Positions 5,468 to 10,624 of a stretch of 10,624 nucleotides of DNA are shown here, piece by piece. The DNA comes from a bacterium (GTDB lineage: Bacteria > Zixibacteria > MSB-5A5 > GN15 > FEB-12). Each line of letters opens with the position of its first letter. The first letter of the stretch is position 1. The notes beneath the pieces were generated by a model. It had not been told where the DNA came from and ran no database searches. It saw only the letters and a program-made list of their open reading frames with translations. The position numbers were made by a program, and so were the translations under genes. The stretch is from contig DAOWIM010000325.1 of assembly GCA_030640905.1 (NCBI GenBank), positions 1 through 10,624 of the forward strand, read 5' to 3'.

Positions 5468-7954
5468 TCATTTCTTTCGGGATGACTTTCGTTCGTTCGT
5501 TTGATTGGCATTGTTGTCATCATCCTTGCCGAAATTCTGAATAGCCAGCGCCATATCATACAGTTTCGTATCGACTGCGGCGAAGACTGAGTCTGTCGTG
5601 AAACCACCGCCTTTCAAACGTCGTCCGGCGGTATGGGAGGTAAGAATCTCTATCCCCTCGGAGATGGTCTTGATCGGATAGATATGGAAACGTCCAGCCT
5701 TGACTGCATCGATGACGTCGGGACGGAGCAGCAGGTCGTTAACGTTCTGATGCGGTATCATTACCCCCTGATTGCCGGTTAGCTTGCGGCTCTTACAGAC
5801 ATCGAAAAAGCCTTCGATCTTCTCATTGACGCCACCGATCGGTTGAATCTGACCTTTTTGATTGACCGATCCTGTTACAGCTATTGACTGCTTTATCGGA
5901 ATATCGATGATCGCAGAGAGGATGGCATAGATTTCGGTCGATGAGGCAGAGTCACCATCAACACCGCTGTATGACTGCTCAAACGATATGGATGCTGACA
6001 TGACAAGTGGTTTGTCGCGAGCGAACATGTTACGCAGAAAACCGCTGAGCACAAGGACGCCTTTGTTGTGGGTCGGCCCGGAGAGGTCGGCTTCGCGTTC
6101 GATATTGATGACGCCTGCCTTTCCAAGCGAAACACTGGCCGTTATGCGGGTGGGACGACCAAACGCGTACTCGCCGAGGTTGTAAACCGATAGTCCATTG
6201 ATCTGACCGACGGCTGTTCCGGTCGTGGCCACCATCAGAGTGTTATCGTCAAAAAGCTCCTGTATTTTTTCTTCGGTCAGATTAACGCGGGACCGTTTCT
6301 TCAGCACGGCAGCATGGATGTCTTTGCGGGTGACAACTTTGCTTCGCCGCTGTTCGGCGCAGAGAGACCCCTCCCGAACCATATCGGATATTGCGGAAAA
6401 ACGCGAAGTAAGTCGTTTACGGCGACCGGCCAGGCGTTGACTATACTCAACCACCGCCTGCATGCCGGAGAGATCAAACGGAAGCAGAGCATCTTCGTCG
6501 ATTACCTTGCGGACAAACTCCATATACTTGCGAACATTGGTGTCGGTAAGCTTCATGACACTATCAAACTCGGCCTTGATCTTGAATATCTTGCGGAACT
6601 CTTCGTCGCCCTGCCAGAGAACATTGTACACGTACGGAGCGCCGATTATCACGACTTTTACATCGATTGGAATTGGTTCCGGTTTGATCCCCGAACCGGC
6701 CATCATATAGAAAGGATCGAAACCGGCGATTTCCAGTTCATGATTGCGGAGAGTACGTTTCAGGTGCGACCAGACTGCCGGTTCGGAAAAAAGGTCCATG
6801 GCATTGATCACCAGATAGCCACCGGTCGCACGCAGCATTGAACCGGTGAAGATGCGGGTGAAATCGGTTCGCCAGTAACCAAAGCGGTCAACAACGCGTT
6901 CCAGGGATCCGAAAAGGTTTCTGAAGCTTGGTGATTTCTCGATAACGATAGGCACCGAGTCAGTTTCGGCGTTGTCGAGGATGAGGTTGACCGAGAAGTC
7001 TTCAAACGGTTCACGTTTTCGGAAAGGTGGTGGTTCTTCTTCACCGCGACGCGGTTGAGCTTCGCGAAAACGATCAAGATCACCGAGAAGTTCTTCGTGA
7101 ACTTCGTCGAGATACCCGCTCGTTTTTTCATCGGGATAACGTTTTTTGAGAAGATTAACTTTTTCGGTTACCAATGGGGCCGTGATGGAGAATCGGAGTT
7201 TCTCCAGAGCATCTTCCAGCTTGCCGGAAAGCTTTTTCGATTCAATGCTCGTGTTATCAAACTCTCTGCGCAGACTATCCCACTTGCGTCGCAATTCATC
7301 CAGCTTCGACAACGGAAACTTACCCTCGTTGGAGAGCTCTTCCAGTTTCTCAAGCGAGACTGGCTCCTCGTCGATTAACGGATGTATCTCATTATGTACC
7401 GACAGTCCGGCTTGTACCTGCACCATAACAAACCCGGCTTCGGTAAGCTTCTCCTCAAAGTCGTGAATGAGCGCTTTCTGTCGTCCTTCGAACTCCCGCG
7501 TGATTCGATTGTGGCGGTCCTTGAAATCGTCGGAGATGAATATCTTCGGTACGACTTTGCGCAGTGAGTTGATCAGGTAGGCCATGTCTTTCTTGAAACG
7601 ACGTCCTTCCCCGGCCTTGAAAATCAACACTCGGGGACAGTCGGTGTTCTTGAAGTTGTTGACATAACAGTAGTCGTTCAGATTGGGTTGCTCCCGATCA
7701 AGATGTTCCAGGAGCATGCGGATAGTGGTCGTTCGACCGGTACCGGTATGACCGGTTACAAAGATATTGTAGCCAACACTCTTGACCGCCAGACCGGTCT
7801 TGATCGACTCTATCGCTTTCTCCTGGCCAATTATCGATTGGCATGGCGTGAAGTCGTCCGATGTCTTAACGCCTCGGGCGGCATATTGGACACTATAATC
7901 AAGTTTCCTGGCGGTAAGTTCCAGTGGCTTTCTTGTCGGTTTCCGTAACGTCAT
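5468..7954 (-). CDS. AAA_32/Lon-family ATP-dependent protease (LonB/LonC-like, peptidase S16)
   Basis: This 828-residue cytoplasmic protein belongs to the Lon-related family with an AAA_32-type ATPase. The N-terminus carries IIGQEKAIESI and a P-loop GHTGTGRT at 68-75, in which Arg74 replaces the usual Walker Lys. A charged, coiled-coil-like segment lies roughly at 170-270. The C-terminal Lon protease domain has the Ser-Lys dyad: Ser669 in DGDSASS and Lys712 in GGVNEKIEG, 43 residues apart exactly as in E. coli Lon (679 and 722). The tail is a hydrophilic Asp/Asn/Lys stretch. It presumably degrades damaged or regulatory proteins; the substrates are unknown. The ATG at 7954 is chosen because GGAGGAG (7964-7958) lies just upstream; an ATG at 7966 would place that RBS inside the gene. 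It is read toward the lysine-rich gene, which has a separate promoter. Confidence 0.92.
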   Translation of the reverse strand: MTLRKPTRKPLELTARKLDYSVQYAARGVKTSDDFTPCQSIIGQEKAIESIKTGLAVKSVGYNIFVTGHTGTGRTTTIRMLLEHLDREQPNLNDYCYVNNFKNTDCPRVLIFKAGEGRRFKKDMAYLINSLRKVVPKIFISDDFKDRHNRITREFEGRQKALIHDFEEKLTEAGFVMVQVQAGLSVHNEIHPLIDEEPVSLEKLEELSNEGKFPLSKLDELRRKWDSLRREFDNTSIESKKLSGKLEDALEKLRFSITAPLVTEKVNLLKKRYPDEKTSGYLDEVHEELLGDLDRFREAQPRRGEEEPPPFRKREPFEDFSVNLILDNAETDSVPIVIEKSPSFRNLFGSLERVVDRFGYWRTDFTRIFTGSMLRATGGYLVINAMDLFSEPAVWSHLKRTLRNHELEIAGFDPFYMMAGSGIKPEPIPIDVKVVIIGAPYVYNVLWQGDEEFRKIFKIKAEFDSVMKLTDTNVRKYMEFVRKVIDEDALLPFDLSGMQAVVEYSQRLAGRRKRLTSRFSAISDMVREGSLCAEQRRSKVVTRKDIHAAVLKKRSRVNLTEEKIQELFDDNTLMVATTGTAVGQINGLSVYNLGEYAFGRPTRITASVSLGKAGVINIEREADLSGPTHNKGVLVLSGFLRNMFARDKPLVMSASISFEQSYSGVDGDSASSTEIYAILSAIIDIPIKQSIAVTGSVNQKGQIQPIGGVNEKIEGFFDVCKSRKLTGNQGVMIPHQNVNDLLLRPDVIDAVKAGRFHIYPIKTISEGIEILTSHTAGRRLKGGGFTTDSVFAAVDTKLYDMALAIQNFGKDDDNNANQTNERKSSRKK

Positions 7955-7966
7955 TGACTCCTCCAT

Positions 7967-8293
7967 CGTATCGTCGCTTTCTATCTCTGATAATATGGAA
8001 ACGGCTCTCCCGGCGAAACTAAATTATGGCCTCGCATTTACGCTCGACAGCATACGATTTTTAACGACGATTGACCCCGGCGGTAACCTCAGGCGCTCCC
8101 GCGCGTTTGGGGCCAGCCCGCGCGCTTGGTACAAATCGGTCACCATGACACTCATTGTGTCATAATGGCAGAGCAATGGCGGACTGCTCTGCGAAAAAGT
8201 GATACTTTTCTGATCGGTAGTAACCCGTTAGGCCGCAAGAAATTACCTGCGCAAACAGCCGTAACGCATTGACTGGCAATATGTTTGAATCCC
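7967..8293. other. Gene-free spacer with three small hairpins and a short direct repeat
   Basis: I see no gene here. Notable items are a 13-base direct repeat with one mismatch (8098-8110 and 8117-8129, CCCGCGCG[T/C]TTGG) and three consecutive hairpins: ATGACAC/GTGTCAT (8145-8151 with 8157-8163), GCAGAGCA/TGCTCTGC (8168-8175 with 8185-8192) and AAAAGT/ACTTTT (8195-8200 with 8204-8209). None is followed by a clear T-run on either strand. The protease promoter must lie in the left part. TATTAT at about 8000-7995 on the minus strand is a candidate -10, but its -35 is poor. Confidence 0.5.
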
Positions 8294-8321
8294 TTGACAG
8301 CCTCCTGATTATGGCTATATT
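8294..8321 (+). promoter_or_regulatory. Strong sigma-70-type promoter of the tRNA-Glu gene
   Basis: A perfect TTGACA at 8294-8299 is followed after 16 bases by TATATT at 8316-8321 (five of six matches to TATAAT). The predicted start near 8328 leaves a leader of about 30 bases before the tRNA, as usual for bacterial tRNA genes. Confidence 0.75.
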
Positions 8322-8359
8322 CAGAACTTGCTGTTTTGTTGGCATTACGCATTGAATTT

Positions 8360-8431
8360 GGCGGTATCGTCTAGTGGTTAGGACAGGTGGTTCTCAGCCA
8401 CCAAGCCGGGGTTCGATTCCCCGTACCGCTA
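8360..8431 (+). tRNA. tRNA-Glu (anticodon CTC)
   Basis: All arms fold. The acceptor stem is 8360-8366 with 8424-8430. The D arm is 8369-8384 (GTCT...GGAC with the AGTGGTTA loop). The anticodon stem GGTGG/CCACC encloses the loop TTCTCAG, with CTC at 8393-8395. The T arm CGGGG-TTCGATT-CCCCG spans 8407-8423, and the discriminator is A at 8431. CTC reads the GAG glutamate codon. No CCA is encoded; it must be added afterwards. The first acceptor pair is G-U (8360 with 8430) where bacterial tRNA-Glu usually has G-C. The gene has its own promoter and terminator. Confidence 0.95.
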
Positions 8432-8440
8432 AAATCATCG

Positions 8441-8481
8441 AAAGCGCCTGTTGGTTCTTGACCCGGCAGGCGCTTTGTTTT
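8441..8481 (+). terminator. Rho-independent terminator of the tRNA-Glu gene
   Basis: AAAGCGCCTG (8441-8450) pairs perfectly with CAGGCGCTTT (8467-8476), with a small inner GGT/ACC stem in the loop, and is followed by GTTTT at 8477-8481. It starts ten bases after the tRNA and should end that transcript. Confidence 0.85.
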
Positions 8482-8534
8482 GCTTGGGGTATCGTACACC
8501 ACTCAACTACCACGCGTGCAACCAGCGACCAACC

Positions 8535-8563
8535 TTGCTCAGTCGTGGTGATGTGCTTATATT
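8535..8563 (+). promoter_or_regulatory. Candidate promoter of the GNAT acetyltransferase gene
   Basis: TTGCTC at 8535-8540 (three of six matches to TTGACA) and TATATT at 8558-8563 (five of six matches to TATAAT) are 17 bases apart. They lie after the tRNA terminator and before the acetyltransferase start. The -35 is weak, so the call is tentative. Confidence 0.4.
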
Positions 8564-8624
8564 GTTTTTTTAATGAACGACAAGGAGTGAAGCCTTCAGC
8601 GATCCGGCACAGGTCAAGGTAGCT

Positions 8625-9074
8625 TTGATTCCGTACGCGGCTGAGTATTCGGCAACAGTGCGTTCGTGGATTGATTCGGGCGAAACGTATTCGTATGTCT
8701 GCCGTGGTAAGGACTTTCCACCGCCCGATGATGTCGTTGATAGCTGGCAACGGAAGGATGTCAATTCGTACGTTCTGCTGTCGAACAACAAACCGGTCGG
8801 TTATGGTGAGCTGTGGGACCGTCGTCTGGAACGAGCCGTTGAGATTGCGCATCTGATTGTCGACCCACACAAGCGTGGCGAGGGACTCGGTACCCGTTTG
8901 GTGCAGCTACTGCATGACCGGGCCGCGGCAAGGGGGAGTGTTACCAAGGTGTTAGTGAATCTTTACAGCGACAACACGATCGGGCTGGCGTGTTATGTGA
9001 AGGCCGGGTTTGATCTGGTAAGTACGGCCAGTTATACGGTCGGGCTTCGTTTGGTGAGGTTGGTGCAGAAGTGA
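8625..9074 (+). CDS. GNAT-family N-acetyltransferase
   Basis: This is a 149-residue single-domain GNAT enzyme. Members transfer acetyl from acetyl-CoA to an amine; the substrate here is unknown. Motif A is visible as HLIVDPHKRGEGLGTRLV (76-93), where Arg84-Gly-Glu-Gly-Leu-Gly89 is the pyrophosphate-binding R-x-x-G-x-G loop. Motif B appears near the C-terminus as NTIGLACYVKAGF. The only usable start in frame is a TTG at 8625, preceded by AAGG at 8616-8619 with five bases between; upstream in-frame codons run back to a stop at 8574 without an ATG. A good AAGGAG at 8582-8587 has no start codon in this frame at the right distance, so the N-terminus may be misread or have a small indel. The product length is still normal for the family. 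Confidence 0.85.
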   Translation: MIPYAAEYSATVRSWIDSGETYSYVCRGKDFPPPDDVVDSWQRKDVNSYVLLSNNKPVGYGELWDRRLERAVEIAHLIVDPHKRGEGLGTRLVQLLHDRAAARGSVTKVLVNLYSDNTIGLACYVKAGFDLVSTASYTVGLRLVRLVQK

Positions 9075-9102
9075 GCGTAGAAAATTATTTTATAGCAGAG
9101 TA

Positions 9103-9118
9103 TGTGAAAAAAGTCACA
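9103..9118 (+). promoter_or_regulatory. CRP/FNR-superfamily-type operator upstream of the enoyl-CoA hydratase
   Basis: TGTGA (9103-9107), six bases, TCACA (9114-9118): this matches both half-sites of the CRP consensus TGTGA-N6-TCACA exactly. It is centred at 9110.5, about 45 bases before the hydratase ATG. A TATAAA at 9140-9145 would put it at about -41.5 from a start near 9152, but that transcript would be almost leaderless and would lack the RBS. The regulatory mode, and whether a matching regulator exists in this genome, are therefore open. Confidence 0.5.
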
Positions 9119-9155
9119 GCATGCGTTGATAGATTACTTTATAAAGGGAAATAAG

Positions 9156-9941
9156 ATGACCGAGTACAAGAACGTTCTGACCGAAAAAAAAGACAACGTC
9201 CTCATTGTCACGATCCAACGCGAGAAGGCGCTCAATGCCCTCAACGACGAGACAGTTGCCGAGTTGCAGCAGGTATTCGATGCGTTCAGCGCCGATGCCG
9301 ATCTCAGGTGTGCGATTCTGACCGGAGCTGGCCCGAAGGCGTTTGTTGCCGGGGCCGATATTACTGAGCTCTCCAAACTTGATGTTGCCGGTGCGGTCGA
9401 GACTGCTGCCCGCGGTCTCAAACTGGCGGCGACAATTCAAAATTCCCCCAAACCGGTCATTGCCGCGATCAACGGTTTTGCGCTCGGCGGTGGGTGTGAA
9501 ATTGCGATGGCGTGCGACATACGGATTGCCTCGGAGAAGGCCAGGCTTGGTCAACCTGAGATCAATCTGGGAATCATCCCCGGATATGGCGGGACGCAGC
9601 GTCTGTCGCGATTGGTTGGCCGGGGCAAAGCGATGCAAATGATCTTAGGTGGTGATATGATCAACGCGGCTGAGGCATACCGAGTCGGGCTGGTTGATGA
9701 AATATATCCGCCCGAGGAATTGATGGACAAAGCGATGGAGATGGCAACAGCCCTTGCCGGTAAGCCACCTGTTGCCGTTACCGCAACCAAGAAGGCGATC
9801 AACGACGGTCTGAACATGACGCTTGACGATGGTTGCAATTTGGAGAAGGACATTTTTTCCAAGCTGTTTGCCACCGATGATCAGACCGAGGGAATGGCTG
9901 CTTTCATGGAGCGTCGCAAGGCGAATTTCACCGGTAAGTAG
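9156..9941 (+). CDS. Enoyl-CoA hydratase (crotonase family)
   Basis: The 261-residue cytoplasmic product is a crotonase-fold enzyme that hydrates trans-2-enoyl-CoA to 3-hydroxyacyl-CoA (beta-oxidation, or the reverse dehydration in short-chain acyl-CoA metabolism). The oxyanion-hole segments are KAFVAGADITEL (Ala67) and FALGGGCEIAMACD (Gly112). Both catalytic glutamates of true hydratases are present: Glu115 in GGGCE and Glu135 in GQPEINLG. IPGYGGTQRL follows, as in rat mitochondrial hydratase. Keeping both Glu residues argues for a hydratase over an isomerase or dehalogenase; chain-length preference cannot be read. The ATG at 9156 has AAGGGA at 9144-9149 six bases upstream; an in-frame TTG at 9126 would add ten unlikely residues. 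No thiolase or dehydrogenase partner lies beside it. A CRP-like palindrome lies just upstream. Confidence 0.95.
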   Translation: MTEYKNVLTEKKDNVLIVTIQREKALNALNDETVAELQQVFDAFSADADLRCAILTGAGPKAFVAGADITELSKLDVAGAVETAARGLKLAATIQNSPKPVIAAINGFALGGGCEIAMACDIRIASEKARLGQPEINLGIIPGYGGTQRLSRLVGRGKAMQMILGGDMINAAEAYRVGLVDEIYPPEELMDKAMEMATALAGKPPVAVTATKKAINDGLNMTLDDGCNLEKDIFSKLFATDDQTEGMAAFMERRKANFTGK

Positions 9942-10133
9942 CAGGCTTACCTGTTTTGAAGCAGGCTTGCCTGTGTCGAAGTTCGTAAGTCAGGTTGCTT
10001 GCACATAGTGTAGGTTAGTTATTTGCACATAAGTGTAGTTTGCACATTGCGTAGGTCACGGTTGCTTGCAACCTGACAGCATCAAGCGCCGGGTCTTGCG
10101 CCCGCCGCGGCGGGCCTTAGGCCCCCGCGCAAC
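9942..10133. repeat. Repeat-rich spacer: mosaic of direct repeats and palindromes
   Basis: Two tandem copies of a roughly 20-base unit AGCAGGCTT[A/G]CCTGT occur at about 9940-9980, each itself a small palindrome (CAGGCTTGCCTG). Three imperfect copies of TTGCACAT followed by a GTGTAG-like end lie near 10000-10013, 10023-10037 and 10040-10054. GTCAGGTTGC (9989-9998) and GCAACCTGAC (10068-10077) form a 10-base inverted repeat flanking these copies. GGTTGCTTGCA is repeated directly at 9993-10003 and 10060-10070. A perfect 16-base palindrome GCCCGCCGCGGCGGGC sits at 10100-10115 and overlaps GGGCC/GGCCC (10112-10116 with 10120-10124). The pattern suggests REP-like intergenic elements. No T-run terminator is visible. 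Confidence 0.7.
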
Positions 10134-10154
10134 GTGGAAAGACCAGGAGGAAAT

Positions 10155-10499
10155 ATGCCGGTTATCAAACAGGACAAGATCGAATTCAAAGATGTAACAA
10201 TGGACGGTGCAATCGGCGTTTCCAAAGCCAGTGTGATCGGTTCGGACGAAGGGTGGAGCAGCCACTGTATGCGTGTTTTCCGGGTGATCGGGGGCGGCCA
10301 CACACCGCGGCATTCGCACGAGTGGGAGCATGTCAACTATGTAATCAGGGGCAGCGGTCGCCTGCGGCTTGGTGAGACAGTTCACGATTTGAAGGCCGGA
10401 GATTTTGCTTTTGTCCCACCGGGAATTGATCACCAGTTCGACAACCCGTACGACGATAACTTCGAATTTATCTGTATTGTTCCGGCAGCATACGGTTGA
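10155..10499 (+). CDS. Small single-domain cupin protein
   Basis: This 114-residue cytoplasmic protein consists of one cupin beta-barrel. Motif 1 is HTPRHSHEWEHVNYVIRGSG (49-68); His53, His55 and Glu58 or His59 are probable metal ligands. Motif 2 is GDFAFVPPGIDHQFDN (82-97), matching G-x5-P-x-G-x2-H-x3-N with His93 as a further ligand. Such proteins bind a divalent metal and may be small dioxygenases, isomerases or sugar- or metabolite-binding sensors; nothing here tells which. The ATG at 10155 is supported by a strong AGGAGG at 10145-10150; an upstream GTG at 10134 would put that RBS inside the gene. The GC-rich palindromes just before it may isolate it from the hydratase transcript. Confidence 0.9.
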   Translation: MPVIKQDKIEFKDVTMDGAIGVSKASVIGSDEGWSSHCMRVFRVIGGGHTPRHSHEWEHVNYVIRGSGRLRLGETVHDLKAGDFAFVPPGIDHQFDNPYDDNFEFICIVPAAYG

Positions 10500-10624
10500 T
10501 TGACCCCTTTTCGTCTTTGGGTCGGGTGGCTCACCCCTTGGGGTGAGATACAACAACCTCACCCTTCGACTACGGGCTTGTTGAGAAACCCCTATTACGG
10601 GTGCAACAAGGGCGGAGACAAGCC
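10500..10624. repeat. Inverted-repeat cluster after the cupin gene
   Basis: CTCACCCC/GGGGTGAG (10530-10537 with 10540-10547) forms a tight hairpin. CTTGTTG/CAACAAG (10577-10583 with 10604-10610) encloses an inner ACCC/GGGT stem (10588-10591 with 10599-10602). CAACAA at 10551-10556 can compete for TTGTTG at 10578-10583. There is no T-run. No gene is seen up to the window edge. It may contain a weak terminator for the cupin gene or another intergenic repeat element. Confidence 0.55.

Noticed and set aside
6314..6841. 175-codon + strand frame inside the protease gene
   Set aside because: It is antisense to a conserved Lon-family gene and shows no domain; a shadow of codon bias.
8394..8870. 158-codon minus-strand frame across the tRNA-Glu gene and the acetyltransferase
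   Set aside because: It covers a tRNA and is antisense to a gene with clear GNAT motifs; no RBS or family signature.
9114..9638. 174-codon minus-strand frame opposite the enoyl-CoA hydratase
   Set aside because: The opposite strand encodes a complete crotonase with catalytic residues; the frame is a shadow.
9994..10060. Three spaced TTGCACAT repeats considered as a CRISPR array
   Set aside because: The units are only about 14 bases, imperfect and separated by about 3-10 bases; there are no cas genes.
10056..10562. 168-codon minus-strand frame opposite the cupin and repeats
   Set aside because: It spans intergenic palindromes and the antisense of a cupin with both motifs; no RBS or known motif.
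1..10624. Search for defence, toxin-antitoxin, phage or biosynthetic gene systems
   Set aside because: No gene in the window carries the needed domains; the GNAT has no adjacent RHH-type antitoxin partner, so it is not called a toxin.

Overview
The window comes from a diderm (Gram-negative type) bacterium. It carries a murA gene and a secreted protein that ends in an outer-membrane beta-barrel. The mix of a peptidase-MA/PD40/Omp85-like fusion, an AAA_32-type Lon protease and a lysine-rich basic protein, at mid-range GC, suggests an uncultured FCB-like lineage such as Zixibacteria. That placement is inference and cannot be proved from this window. All genes but the one cut by the left edge appear intact, and most have a clear ribosome binding site (RBS).

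Layout, left to right. Positions 1-79 look like the end of an IS3-family insertion sequence whose transposase gene runs leftward out of the window. After a spacer of about 240 bases, murA (peptidoglycan synthesis) runs rightward. It is followed by a 1081-residue exported protein combining a gluzincin-type HExxH domain, a TolB-like PD40 propeller and a C-terminal barrel. Two leftward genes converge on it. The nearer encodes a 76-residue lysine-rich protein with a Cys3His cluster and has its own promoter, RBS and terminator. The other is a large AAA_32/Lon-family ATP-dependent protease. Between these two lies an unusual crossed inverted repeat.

The region 7967-8359 holds no gene but has three small hairpins and a strong promoter for a tRNA-Glu(CTC), which has its own terminator. 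Then come three rightward genes: a GNAT acetyltransferase, an enoyl-CoA hydratase preceded by a perfect CRP-like palindrome, and a small single-domain cupin. The spacer between the hydratase and the cupin, and the stretch after the cupin, are dense in imperfect direct and inverted repeats of the REP/intergenic-mosaic type.

The genes do not form one pathway. The window is a housekeeping region (cell wall, envelope, protein quality control, tRNA, acyl-CoA metabolism) with a mobile element at one edge and repeat-rich spacers at the other. No defence system, CRISPR array, prophage or biosynthetic cluster is visible. The most novel-looking items are the three-part outer-membrane fusion, the lysine-rich Cys3His protein, the crossed inverted repeat and the intergenic repeats.
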